The notes under the pieces are model-generated. The model saw nothing but the letters and a program-made list of their open reading frames with translations, did not search any database and was not told the DNA's origin. Both the position numbers and the translations under genes were made by a program. A stretch of DNA of 64,000 nucleotides, taken from positions 22,908,424-22,972,423 of the forward strand of contig NC_088649.1 in assembly GCF_964019385.1 (NCBI RefSeq), written 5' to 3'. This DNA comes from Sycon ciliatum. Lineage: Eukaryota > Porifera > Calcarea > Leucosolenida > Sycettidae. Positions 40,451 to 50,787 of this stretch are shown here, one piece after another. Numbering within the stretch: position 1 is the first letter of the stretch; each line of letters starts with the position of its first letter.

Positions 40451-40894
40451 GATTGCTCTGTAGCTGTGTTGACGTGGTTTCAAAAGCGCGCGCCTCTCAC
40501 GCCTCTCACTAGTCCCAGCATCCAACAGAAGTGTGAATGCCAAGCCAGGTGCGCAAACAGCACACTGGGCTTGTCCGTGACAACAACGTAGTCGGTGTGG
40601 CAACTAGCGTCTCCAAAGTACAAGGCCGACGAGGAAGGCTACACACAGCCACCCAGCTTCAATAAACGGGAGGGCAGCCTACAACAACAATGGAGACCCG
40701 GCAGGACAATGAATCACCTGGGTCTCAAGAATAGCAGAGCAGGCCAAATCACCACCGATAAAACCACTGCAGCCGACTTCAAAAGTCAAATGGAAGGTAA
40801 TGGGGCAAGCTACGTGCCAGTTGAATGAACCTACACGATGGAAAATTTCAAATCTGGGGAGAGGCAAAAACTGCATCCGCACAATACACATGAT
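40451..40894. other. No gene recognised
   Basis: Upstream of the two-exon gene. No repeat match within the window noted. Confidence 0.4.
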
Positions 40895-41352
40895 GAACGG
40901 CACTTATTTTCCAATACTGACCAACACTAAGTCAATATCAGACTTACCACGACCAGCCAAAGGCTGTGCTCATTCCCTAAAAAGGCGTCAAATACAGGCA
41001 GTCACTATAGCCCTAAGGAGTGAAATATGCAGGAATATTTGACTGCCATCTAGTATAAGTATAGGGGAAATCCATGGGAGCAAATAGTAAGTGAAAACTG
41101 GGTGCTTGGGAATCTTGTGGGTGCAGATTCGATTCCTTCTCAAACTTCCTTCTTCTCTTCAATTTTCTTCTTTTTTAAATGGAGAGAAATTTCTAAGTAC
41201 CTTGAAATGCGAAAAGTTGCAGCCTCTAAGTGGGTAACAAATCAACGTACATACCCCAACTTAAAGTGGTGAATATGGAGATTTATCGCTCTTCCATATC
41301 GCCATCCACTAATTCTTGTGATCCTTGACTGGTCATGTATTACAAACTCTAA
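40895..41352 (+). repeat. Dispersed block shared with 52610-52936
   Basis: Shares CACTAAGTCAATATCAGACT and CTATAGCCCTAAGGAGTGAA with the second copy. The match is interrupted here by about 130 bp of unrelated sequence near 41060-41190. The MITE follows at the same site in both copies. Confidence 0.65.
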
Positions 41353-41744
41353 GGGGCCGGTCGCACTGAGGGAAAATTTGAAAAAACCAGATGTTACCAT
41401 GGACATTTGCCGCTGTGCGGGAGATTTGAGAGATTTAATCCACTCGATGAAAATCAGCTCGAGGCCTCGCTTTTCCGCAGAAGATTATAAACACCCGCGG
41501 CTTCCACTGGATTTTTTTAGTTTCCTTGTTTTTATTGCGTTATGAAGTGAAGCGATACTGTAGAGGCTGTGCTGATGCAGCTCTGGCCCTGGAGCGGGAC
41601 TGACAGACTGCCAGGAGCGAATGGTGACACTCGCGTGAGTGAGATTTTTCTAATTGTGCGTATGCAGTATGGCGGTGATGAAAAGCAGAAAAAAATATTC
41701 CCGGTGTATTATCTGAGGATTGTCCCCTCAATGTGACCGGCCCC
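41353..41744. mobile_element. 392-bp MITE with TAA target duplication
   Basis: Termini GGGGCCGGTCGCACTGAGGG and CCCTCAATGTGACCGGCCCC, flanked by TAA on both sides. The termini resemble those of the Harbinger element at 31486. No ORF of note. Confidence 0.75.
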
Positions 41745-41804
41745 TAAGTGGGTAACGAGAGAGCTTGGAAGCTCAGGGCCCTACGCTATGCTTTTTTGCC
41801 TTGA

Positions 41805-42035
41805 TGACCTAGACAAAAAAAGCATAGGGATGTTATAAATTCTTAAAAAAATTCTTTTTTTAAAGACATAACCTGGGATTCGAACCCGCACTATCGCGCG
41901 CCCTGCATGCATCCCCCGATACACTTCGCATACATACTAATTCTTCCAAGTTGCTTCACGTTAAGATCTTGCATTTGAAAGCCCTATTTGAATATACATT
42001 CGGGCCAGCCGTCTTTGATGGTACGGTACGGTACG
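41805..42035 (-). repeat. tRNA-like SINE candidate, copy 1
   Basis: On the minus strand an exact B-box GGTTCGAATCC (complement of 41876-41886) lies in sequence that is repeated at 42095-42310. The A-box region is degenerate. Confidence 0.45.
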
Positions 42036-42094
42036 GGATAGGTACGAGACAGGCACGATCGAGGGTAATACGACACCGTCTACCGCCTTTATGA

Positions 42095-42310
42095 CGGCAA
42101 AAAAAGCATAGGGATGTTATAAATTTTTCAATTCTCCTATTTTTTTAGGCATATCCTGTGATTCGAACCCGCACTATCGCCCTACATGCATTCCCCCATA
42201 CACTTCGCATTCATACCCATTCTTCCCAGTTGCTTCACGTTATGATCTTGCGTTTGAAAGCCCTATTTGAATATTGCGGCCAGCTGTATGTGGCCAGCTG
42301 TGTTTGATGG
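42095..42310 (-). repeat. tRNA-like SINE candidate, copy 2
   Basis: Tandem relative of 41805-42035 with GGGTTCGAATC. Both have AAAAAAGCATAGGGATGTTA at the low-coordinate end and a TTTGATGGTACGG block at the other. Confidence 0.45.
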
Positions 42311-42385
42311 TACGGTACGGTATGGGACAGATACGGGATAGCGCCAGGCGGGACACAAACAAACAAACAAACACGCAAATACCAA

Positions 42386-42592
42386 ATTAAAGCTGTGTGG
42401 ACCCTGGCTAGCGCCAGACGTTACTGAAGTAACGCCTTCTGCATAGCTACGGGAATTAAAGCTGTGTGGACCCTGGCTAGCGCCAGACGTTACTGAAGTA
42501 ACGTCTTCTGCATAGCTACGGGAATTAAAGCTGTGTGGACCCTGGCTAGCGCCAGACGTTACTGAAGTAACGCCTTCTGCATAGCTACGGGA
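42386..42592 (+). repeat. Three tandem 69-bp units with predicted three-way-junction fold
   Basis: Units start at 42386, 42455 and 42524 and are almost identical; they differ at one visible site, GCC versus GTC in the second hairpin. The outer stem reads AGCTGTG/CATAGCT here against AGCTGTG/CACAGCT in the single copy at 18178, a change that keeps pairing through G-U. No ribozyme class I know fits. Confidence 0.7.
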
Positions 42593-42648
42593 ATAAAGCA
42601 AAGTAAATACCCCAACGTTTAAAAAGTGGTTGATATGGGGATTTATCT

Positions 42649-43237
42649 TTTACCTTTGTTCTTTACGTCGTATATTCTACCTATATTTGATTACTGTGAC
42701 ACAGCGTGGTGCGGTTTGTCTCAGGCCCTTGTTCAAACTCTGGAAATACACCAGCGTCTGCTTCTAAAAATCCTGTTTCGCATAAATCAAACATTCTCCT
42801 CCCGACGTCTCTACAGTTTAGCTTCAGTATCTCCCCTCTTAGAGCGACACCAGCAACATCTTTGCATCCTTGTACACATGATCTTAGTAGACCTGGCTCC
42901 AAAACACTTTGCTGAGTATAACTGGTTTGTGTCCACCAGATCAACACGTCATTCCTTCTCATTACCCCGTGCCAATACCTCCCTGTTTCTGAAATCTCCT
43001 ATCTTCTCTGCATACACTCTCTGGTCTTCTCTGCCAACTAGCCTTAAAGCATGCACAGACATTAAGGAGTTCAAGCTTCAGCTTCTTCGTCCTAAATAAT
43101 CTCACCATTTTCGTCATGCCTCCCCTTGCAGTACTCTCTTTGTTTCTCTCCTTATTATTCAGTTCGCCGTGGTTGGCTACCACCCGACTTCTTATATATT
43201 GGCAGTCTTCTGACGAGCCAGGAGATGTTGAATTAAT
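42649..43237 (+). mobile_element. 5'-truncated LINE with target duplication ATTTATCT
   Basis: Flanked by ATTTATCT (42641-42648 and 43238-43245). The empty site exists at about 53394. It encodes the RT C-terminus (42660-43099: FDYCDTAWCG, then SIFSAYTLWSSLP, stop at 43097-43099) and a 3' UTR ending GAGATGTTGAATTAAT. Confidence 0.8.
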
Positions 43238-43444
43238 ATTTATCTCTCTTCCATATCGCCCTGCACTAATTTTGTGATCCTTGGCTGGTCATGTATTACC
43301 CATATCGCCGGTATATCGACTGCTTGAATCGACTGGTTATATCGACCATTTAGGCGTTGCAATCTTTCGACTTTGGAGGGACTTCGAAATTTTCTATCCA
43401 CTTCAGAAAGAAAATTTGGAAGAAAGAAGACAAAGGAAGAGAAC

Positions 43445-43511
43445 AAGCAGGATTCGAACCCACTGCAGAATGAATCTCAGGCAAACTTTTATACCACCCA
43501 GCCACTGTGCT
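43445..43511 (-). repeat. tRNA-derived SINE head
   Basis: Minus strand A-box TGGCTGGGTGG (43494-43504) and perfect B-box GGTTCGAATCC (43450-43460), spaced as in tRNA genes. A second copy is at 53602-53668. It does not fold into a full cloverleaf with an intact acceptor, so I call it SINE rather than tRNA. Confidence 0.6.
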
Positions 43512-44385
43512 GCAGAAGCTGAACCCTGTTGTTCTTACAGTCTTGTACCCAAAATAGGCAGCATCTTATGTACACTAAAGTACAAATGCTATACTAAAAA
43601 GGCTAAAATAGCAGGATCAACTTTCGCGCTTATAGCAAAGGAATCGTGATAAATAGGATATTGACCTCGACTTCGGTCTATATGGGAAATATAAAACAGA
43701 GGGTGGTGCGACTTTGGCGATAATTGGGAAGCGTATGTTGCTCCCTATGGGGGAGCTCGCAGTTTTCCTGCCAACTTGAATTCTCACCTGACTGAGTCAC
43801 GACTGTCATCCAGATCACACGAGAGGTCTATCGAACCGTCCACTCGGCAAACCTGCAAGAAAGCACCACTCCCTGCTCAATACACATAATAACATATTAG
43901 CTGTCTTGTCATTGAGCATTTGTGCTCATTTAGATTAGCAAATTCAAATAAAGTATACAAACAAACAAACAAGAGCACCATTTGAAGAGTGCTCTCCAGG
44001 GACAAACATCACCAGGGATACACACCTACGGAGACGCTCCAGCGCCGCCAACCCCCCCCCCTTGCACATAAGATATCAGCGTGTGTCAATGTCGCTCATG
44101 GAGGTGGTGAACAAGCGCTGAGGACTGTTGGTCATTCACAACGTTGTTGCCTCCAAGAAATCTAATTCGCAAGTCCGCGCTGGGGACGACAATGTGAAGA
44201 AGAGGCTGGTGCGACTTCGGCGATGATTGGGAAGCGCGTGTTGCTCCCTACATGGGAGCTCGCAGTTTTCCTGCCGACTTGAATTCTCACTTGACTGACT
44301 CACGACCGCCATCCAGACCACACGAAAAGTCCATCGAACCGTCCATTCGGCAAACCTGCAAGAAAGCACCACTCACCACTCCCTG

Positions 44386-44429
44386 CTCAATACACAGTGT
44401 TTCGGGGAAGTCAACCCTCATCAGTTGAC
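44386..44429 (-). ncRNA. Hammerhead-like ribozyme upstream of kelch copy 3
   Basis: Identical to 22700-22743. Confidence 0.6.
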
Positions 44430-44928
44430 ATTGCGTAGGCTGAGGAAGATTGTGGCTGAAGAGCACCATAATTATGTATAGTGCTCTCCAAGCACAAACA
44501 TCACCAGGGATACAAACTTACAGAGACGCTCCGTTTCCAGCGCGACAAACACCTCGTCAACACCAGATAGTAGCGTGAGTCAGTGTCGTTGTTGAACGGT
44601 GAGAACAGACGTCGAAGACCCTTTCTTACAAATCATCGCCGAAGTCGCAACCACTATTTCGTAACACTCTCGTTCTAGGAATAGTACCGAATCTAACAAC
44701 ACCGTCCTTCTGTGCCTGCTGAACGACTGCATCCCGAGAGCTGTTGAAACATGCTGACATGATAGTAATAGTAACCATGATAGATGCATCGTAGGAGAGC
44801 AGATTGTATTCCAAAGTATACCAAACCGGAGTGCTTCTTCCGTTGTTCATGCTTGCCAGTCCTGAAAGCCACGTTTATATTCTCAGCATGGACTGCTTGA
44901 CGGTGAGATCCGTTTACACGCTCTTGAT

Positions 44929-45482
44929 TTTTTTTTTACTGAATATCACAGTACCATCAGATGCTGCACAGCGGGGGCGGTGGCATATTGGATGGAAGTG
45001 GGGGGCGGGCAAAAGTAACTCCTCCGACCAAAGGTCTCGGGATCATCGTTACTCCTGTGCGCTGATACATAGGAGAAAAGAAACATGTGCATCCAAGATG
45101 GAAGCACCGGCTTTGCAAACGATAATGGGGAGAATTTGAGATTGAGATAGGACAAAACAATAGTAAAAGCAGTGCACCGTAGGAAGATGGAGTGAACTGA
45201 TAATCGGATTTAAAGGCTGAGCGAAGGGGATCAAAGAGGGGTAGAAGGGAGCTGGAGCGCGGTCAGTATAATTACGCTGGTGTGTTGGCAGAGATCATAG
45301 CCTGTCTGTGGCCCACTCCCACTTGCTGCGCCGCAAGTGGTCGTTGACGTTTTTCTTAAACGTGTGCATACCTCTGCGAGAAGGGGGAGACTGCAGAAGG
45401 GTAGGTGGGAGCTGATTCCAAGTTGCGATGAGGGAGTGGGGATATGAGCGGAGCGTGTTGTTTCGTGCCTGAGGAAGAAAAA
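44929..45482 (-). mobile_element. 5'-truncated LINE with target duplication TTGAT
   Basis: Begins with a T run (poly-A on the minus strand) and is flanked by TTGAT (44924-44928 and 45483-45487). Unit B has the empty site. On the minus strand it encodes a LINE ORF end (LRSYPHSLIATWNQLPP, then VNDHLRRSKWEW, then stop). Confidence 0.8.
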
Positions 45483-46038
45483 TTGATGCTCATGCATTGT
45501 CACCAACAGCATGTCTCACACATAACCAAGGCCAGAACGAACAACATTAATAACAATCCGAGTAGCAAGAATCTGCCCAGGCATTGGACTATGCTCACTG
45601 CCATTTTTCGCTCCTTCCGTATTAACTTAAACTGTTTTCACTGCCATTTTAGCACCCTCCATATTAGCCCGTGTTGGAAGCCATTTTTCGTTCGTATTCT
45701 TCCTTTTGAGGTTGCGCTTGTGCATATTTTCCCCCTGCAAAAGGCTTGGGCACGCTAAAATAAGGGGACATACTAAACGATTATATACTCGCCTTTCGTA
45801 CCGTGAAATACAGACACTATCCCCGTTTCGCGTCAAGCTAATTGTTAGCGCCTACATTGGTGTCTGCTATCACCCTCATTATCTCTTACTTTGGTTTCGT
45901 ATAATAGTTCAATTGTGTTGTAATGTCCTTTAGTGCAGCGTAGCTACAAAGTATCAGTGAAGATCTAGTCAGTGTGAAGTGAAACATATAAGCTGTTCGC
46001 TACTCCGTCTCACTGCTGCTCCTTCTACTCAGCCAGCC

Positions 46039-47289
46039 ATGTCTGTTCGTGTGTGGAGGAACCCCTTCCAAATGCGCGAGGAAACGGAACAGCCGTGGGT
46101 CATGAAGACTAGTTGCATAGTCGACTCGACGATCTACACATTGGGTGGTTGTCCTTGGATTAGTCCAGAGGGAATTCTTCAGTGCATACAAATACCATCG
46201 TTAACGCCTCGTTGTCCACATGATCCAGACCCAGAACATGACTTCAAATCAGTACAAATCAAATACGAGACAGCATGGTTATTGACCAATCCTAACCCGC
46301 TTCACGTCAGGAGTTGTGCTGCAGCTGCCGTCGGTTCTGATATTTTCTACTTCGGAGGATTTCACCAACCGCATGAAAACCTTACCTTCTGCAATACCGT
46401 CTTCCATCTTAATCCATGTACGCGGACCGTTTCTCAGGTCAACATTCGCGGCAGTTCGCCGACACCAAAGTCTAACGTTGGTATGTGTTCCAATGTGAAA
46501 TGGAATGAATGCTATGTGTTTGGTGGAGTTGGGGAGCGTCCCTCGCAAACTGAGGGCGTTCAAACCCCAGCATCATACCTGGAAACAGTACGCGGGTATG
46601 TAAACAACGCAGTACATGTGCTGGACACAGGAGATCATGCTAGTACTGGTAGCTGTACGTGGAGAGAGATGCTATACACTGGTGACGCACCAGACCCTAG
46701 ATATGACTCTGCGTTCACCAATCGCGGCAAGTTCGCATACGTCTTTGGCGGAGCTTGCAATTCGACTGAGGAATTGAAAAATGATCTTCATCGATTAAAT
46801 TTAGAATCGACGGAGTGGAGTGGTGCTTTGCCAGTGACGGGAGAACTGCCTGAAGAGCGAAGTTGTGCTTCTTTGGCCCCGAGCTCGACGTCCTTACTGG
46901 TCCTCTGTGGTGGTTCTTTTGACAATGGAACGAGTTACCGCAATGACATTTCCATCTTTCACACTGACTTACTATGCTGGTATCGTGTGAACACGTCGCA
47001 CATCCAGCCACCATTGGAGGCAGGGTATTATCCTTACTCATGCCAAGATCCCATTGGTGACGTCTATTTTGTAGGTGGTCACAAGCCGTCCTACAATACC
47101 GATTTAGCATCGACGATCGTCAGAGTACGTACGGAACCGTCGTCCTTACAGAATCTTGCTTTGCAGGTGTATGCCGGCGTAGCGACTTCAGAAGACGTTC
47201 AAAGCTTGCGAGTCCTGTTTCGCAGCGTTTTGCGTAAGATTCGAGCGCAGCCATGCAGTAGCTGCAATCCCCCTCACGCCTGGAAGTAG
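46039..47289 (+). CDS. Kelch-repeat beta-propeller protein, copy 3 (intact, intronless)
   Basis: 416 residues from the conserved ATG (MSVRVWRNPFQM). It has the same six-blade pattern as copy 2 with GG doublets in YTLGG, FYFGG, YVFGG (twice), VLCGG and YFVGG, and the tail CSSCNPPHAWK. It shares the CTWREMLYTG version of the central blade with copy 2, whereas copies 1, 4 and 5 have the CTWSEMMCTG type. No disabling change is seen, and the full 5' flank is present, so it should be expressible. The binding partner is unknown. Confidence 0.8.
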   Translation: MSVRVWRNPFQMREETEQPWVMKTSCIVDSTIYTLGGCPWISPEGILQCIQIPSLTPRCPHDPDPEHDFKSVQIKYETAWLLTNPNPLHVRSCAAAAVGSDIFYFGGFHQPHENLTFCNTVFHLNPCTRTVSQVNIRGSSPTPKSNVGMCSNVKWNECYVFGGVGERPSQTEGVQTPASYLETVRGYVNNAVHVLDTGDHASTGSCTWREMLYTGDAPDPRYDSAFTNRGKFAYVFGGACNSTEELKNDLHRLNLESTEWSGALPVTGELPEERSCASLAPSSTSLLVLCGGSFDNGTSYRNDISIFHTDLLCWYRVNTSHIQPPLEAGYYPYSCQDPIGDVYFVGGHKPSYNTDLASTIVRVRTEPSSLQNLALQVYAGVATSEDVQSLRVLFRSVLRKIRAQPCSSCNPPHAWK

Positions 47290-47780
47290 TCATGGTATTG
47301 AATGATGTAAACATTTTGCTTATTTCGCTGCTGGAAGCGCTGCTTTGGGTTCGTCGGCCTAGCTTTCTGAACAAATCTGGCTTTACTTTCACTCCCTCAC
47401 CTACTCACTTACTCCACTTCAACGCACTTGCTAACCTAGCTCTCTACCTCTTTTCCTCCCTTTTTCTACCTTTCTAGAGCTCACACACAATCTCTTTTCT
47501 CTCCCCTGCCGAAGGTGCGCGTTGGACGCCTTGGTCACTACACTACTCGTCGAGGGAGCGTACTTCGCCTCACCTGCCGCCCGCCTTTTATAGCACCCAC
47601 ACGCCCTTTGTAGTCTATTATGTTCGTAGTAGGTTGTTGTTGTTCTCTTACGTTCTATATACATGTAGGTATGTGTACTTTCACAGAAAATGACTTTGCT
47701 TTGGGTTTTAAAAGCTGTTGAGGTTTAGAATGACCTGATTTTATATCCTCCAATGGACGTGTTTGTAATAGAATATAATA

Positions 47781-48000
47781 AGCGGCGCGGAGACAACATC
47801 ATTAATATGGCAATAAACAGAATCAGCGAAGCGGACATTGGACGTAGTCATGACGAAAAACGAAATGGATAAAAAAAGTTTCCAAACACGTTTTCTAGAG
47901 ACATTCATCAGGGAAAATACGTCTCAATAATGAAATCTAGCAATAAACAACGATATTTACGTGGAAGAATACGAAAAGCAGTATGTGAAAGAAAATAATA
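47781..48000 (-). mobile_element. PLE 3'-terminal fragment
   Basis: Minus strand TTATTGCCATATTAATG, then TGTTGTCTCCGCGCCG, matches the terminal region of PLE-1 to PLE-3. An eroded hammerhead lies at 47879-47916 (CTGATGA, GAAA, stem III ACGTGT, helix I TTTCC/GGAAA; stem II lost). It is cut by the TIR element at 48001. Confidence 0.65.
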
Positions 48001-49135
48001 GTCCGTGAGGCAAGTGCCAGAATGTCAAATTGCCTTCCACCCCCCCCCCCCCCCCCCCTGTCCAAGAGAGGTTTGTTCGGCGTGGCTGGGTTGGCATTGG
48101 TTCACTGAGCAGCCTAGAAAATGTTGGCAGTCCAGGAGACGTGCGATAGCCTCGCTACGAGGCTTTGTTTCTTTCGTCAATTGTCGAATTTAGACGTAGG
48201 TTTAGCATCTAAACCTGTCCGGTTTGTCATAATCCCTTGACTGTAAAGTCGCAAGCGCTCGATATGACAAGGCTTGCATGGTGCAATCCGGTTTCATGCG
48301 GTGAAAATCAAGCGCGAGCGAGCTAAACCTTTTGCACTTTTTTTGAGCTGTGCACTAAAATTGTTGTTGCTGTTCCCAATTTCAGTTTAGTATAATACCT
48401 TTTCAACAAATCACGAGCTTTATTCACCTTCCTTGACGCAGAAGTAACTCTACATTCTTGTAGTACAGTAGGTATCGCGGAGTTGATGATTCTGCGTGTA
48501 AATCAACGATCCTGCAGCCATCTAACTAGTACGCCATTAGGGGGTAGAGGAGATCGATAGCAAGCAGCATAATCTCCTTCTTTGACCTTCCGGTATGCTG
48601 TGGTGATAACCGTGAAGAGTTGGCGTCGTCTATCATTCTCTGTTTAGGGCTAGTCCAAAATAATTTTGAATACTAAAGAAGACTCAGACCAGGCCACAAC
48701 GTGGCAGACAACGACGGCGCTACGCCCACAGCGGATAGGCCGTCTGCGACTCGAAACAACAATTCTATTTTAGCTAAATGCACTCTGTGCGAGTCGCGAG
48801 GCGCGCTGAAACACCAGTCACGGTCCGCTTACCGTGCGCATTCGTAGAATTCGCAGTGTTGTAAAGCGTTTTCAAGACAAATAAAAGTGTTTTAGTGAAT
48901 CGGCAGTTATTCGCGGCTTTAAATCCTGGAAATACTGCGTATTCTCGTGCCAATTGTCGAGCAGAAAACACCCCGTTGCGAGGTCGTCGCACGGTTCCTG
49001 GAACGCCAACATCGTCGAGGCAACTCAGTGAACCCATCCCTAGCCAACCACGCAGAGAAAACCTCTTCCACAGGGGGGGGGGGGGGTGGAAGGCATCTTC
49101 TTTTTTGAGCCGTTTCTGAGACTTGCCTCACGGAC
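48001..49135. mobile_element. 1.1-kb terminal-inverted-repeat element
   Basis: Ends GTCCGTGAGGCAAGT and its complement, flanked by TAATA on both sides (47996-48000 and 49136-49140). The inverted similarity extends about 170 bp inward in diverged form and includes a C run on one side (48042-48059) and a G run on the other (49072-49086). No transposase is recognised inside, so it is non-autonomous. Confidence 0.65.
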
Positions 49136-49140
49136 TAATA

Positions 49141-49848
49141 GGAGAAAAGAAGGTGAAGTGCGAATGACAAGAGAAGTGTGAACTTATAACAGAGGTGGGC
49201 AAGTGAGAAGTAATAACAATGTGATACTCAGAGAGGGTGAAGTGTAAGGAGTACACGCATGGATATGCTACTGAAAAGCTTGAGAAAGACTTGCACTCAG
49301 TCAGCGAGTTTCTGCATTCCAGAGAACTCAAATTAAACCGACCATAGTACTCAGTTTCTTGTTCTGCGGGAGCCCACGTTGCATGCATTCCGTGAGTTGC
49401 GATTCTGTGGCACTGTTGTTCAGCAATCATCTTGTACTAGGTGTCTTGGCATTTTGTTGATAAGCACTTGACATTCCGTCAGCAAGCTGATGCACTTCGG
49501 AGGAAGGTCAGTGCAAAGGTGAATGCATTTCCATGACGACCAGTGCAGCCAGGCGCGCATTTTATCTCTCATTAGTCCAGTATACACTGACATATGCTAG
49601 CAGTGCTTATGTGCACAGTCTGCGACACCATGCTGCGTCTGCGCGGAGACTAAACGAAACTAAACGGAACGAAGGACGCATATCAACAGATCTCATAATC
49701 TGTGTGGCTCTAAAGATTCGAAGATGGATTGGAGGGGAAACTAAGCGAACATCAATTGTAAAGAACCGAGTGCCTCAGAACTACAGTACACTACTTCGAC
49801 CAAGATAATTTGGATTGAACAACAAGCAGCAGTAACAGGCAGCAATCT
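49141..49848. other. No gene recognised
   Basis: The first part may continue the PLE 3' fragment beyond the TIR element. The rest has no feature I can support. Confidence 0.35.
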
Positions 49849-49897
49849 CACACGAAGATGGTTTCTCCGTGTAGGTATGGACGGCTCATCAGGTGTG
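49849..49897 (-). ncRNA. Degenerate hammerhead, relative of 15762-15810
   Basis: Minus strand: helix I CACAC/GTGTG, core CTGATGA, four pairs of stem II (GCCG.../CGG) with the closing C changed to A, GAAA present, but stem III (CCATCT) no longer self-pairs. Probably inactive. Confidence 0.6.
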
Positions 49898-49984
49898 CAT
49901 ATTTAGACTGGTAGGGAAAGCCGAGGATCTAATTCTAAGAAGAAAAGAAAACCAAAGAACATCTTTAGAGACACGCAAGTTGTG

Positions 49985-50300
49985 TGGTTTGTTGCTATGC
50001 GTCCTGGAATTGTGCTTTGACCGTTTTGTCTGATGGTCTTTCCAGTATCGTCCTCGACATACTTGTACATCCTTCACAGGTTGGACTTACTTTCAGCTCG
50101 TGCTTGTGTTGGTTGCGCTCACTTTCCCTCCTTATGTTATTTCTATAACTAGGAACCTTCCCAACGGGAAGGCCTTTGGAGTGCACAACCAAGGTGTGCT
50201 AGAGCTGATTGCCAGTTAGGTGTAGAATGTCAGTATTGTTTGTCAGTGTCGTACCATGTTAGCGCACGAGCTGATTGTACAGTAACTGGTGGTGTCAGTG
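49985..50300 (+). mobile_element. Diverged copy of the 15722-16318 repeat
   Basis: Shares the order TTTGTTGCTATGCG, CAGTATCGTC, GAACCTTCCCAACGGGAAGG and GTCAGTGTCGTACCATGT with 15965-16265. The hammerhead lies in inverted orientation on its left, a PLE-like arrangement. Confidence 0.55.
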
Positions 50301-50776
50301 GATATTATACCCAAACCTGTAGCTCGTCGGTCCTCTTGTCTTCTTAAAATATACTTTTGATGTGAATGGTTGCAGCCACATTGTAGTTCGACCTCTACAC
50401 ATCATAATACGTATATAATATTGCCTGAGTACGAGGTCAATATAGGAAATAAAAGCCGAGTAAAAAACTGAGGCGAATCTGAAGCCTCTTACGAAATTTT
50501 AAATTATAGTATAAAAACCTCCACTCATTTGCTTGTTCTAAAAAGCTGTTAATATTTCTGGCAATAACTCATATAAACAACCTGGTGCTATAAAAAACCT
50601 GGTGCTGTAAAAAAACCTGTATAAAAAAACCGGGTGCTATAAAAACCACTTTTTAGGAAAAATGACTGGAGTTTTTATGCTGTAATTAAATTAGACTATA
50701 AGCTTCGCCCTCGTGTTTACGGAAAAACCCTCGGCAAAAAACCTCGGCTTTGCCTCGGTTTTTGCCTGGGCTTTTT
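50301..50776. repeat. AT-rich region with short CCTGGTGCTATAAAA repeats and a small palindrome
   Basis: Several imperfect copies of ACCTGGTGCTATAAAA at 50580-50650. From 50711 a hairpin begins (GTGTTTACGGAAA); its other arm lies beyond the LINE at about 52581-52592. Confidence 0.5.
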
Positions 50777-50787
50777 ATTTACGTAAA

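Larger units (their letters stand above)
43625..47770 (+). repeat. Kelch duplication unit C
   Basis: Same layout as unit B: two monomers, hammerhead motif, 5' flank, gene, 3' flank. It carries an extra LINE insertion (44929-45482). Confidence 0.8.

Noticed and set aside
42386..42592. CRISPR-like array
   Set aside because: The three units are directly adjacent with no spacers, and the context is eukaryotic.
43445..43511. Functional tRNA gene
   Set aside because: A- and B-boxes are good, but the acceptor stem does not pair and the unit recurs as part of a dispersed repeat.
48774..49037. 87-codon frame in the TIR element as a transposase
   Set aside because: It overlaps the inverted repeat and has no transposase motif.
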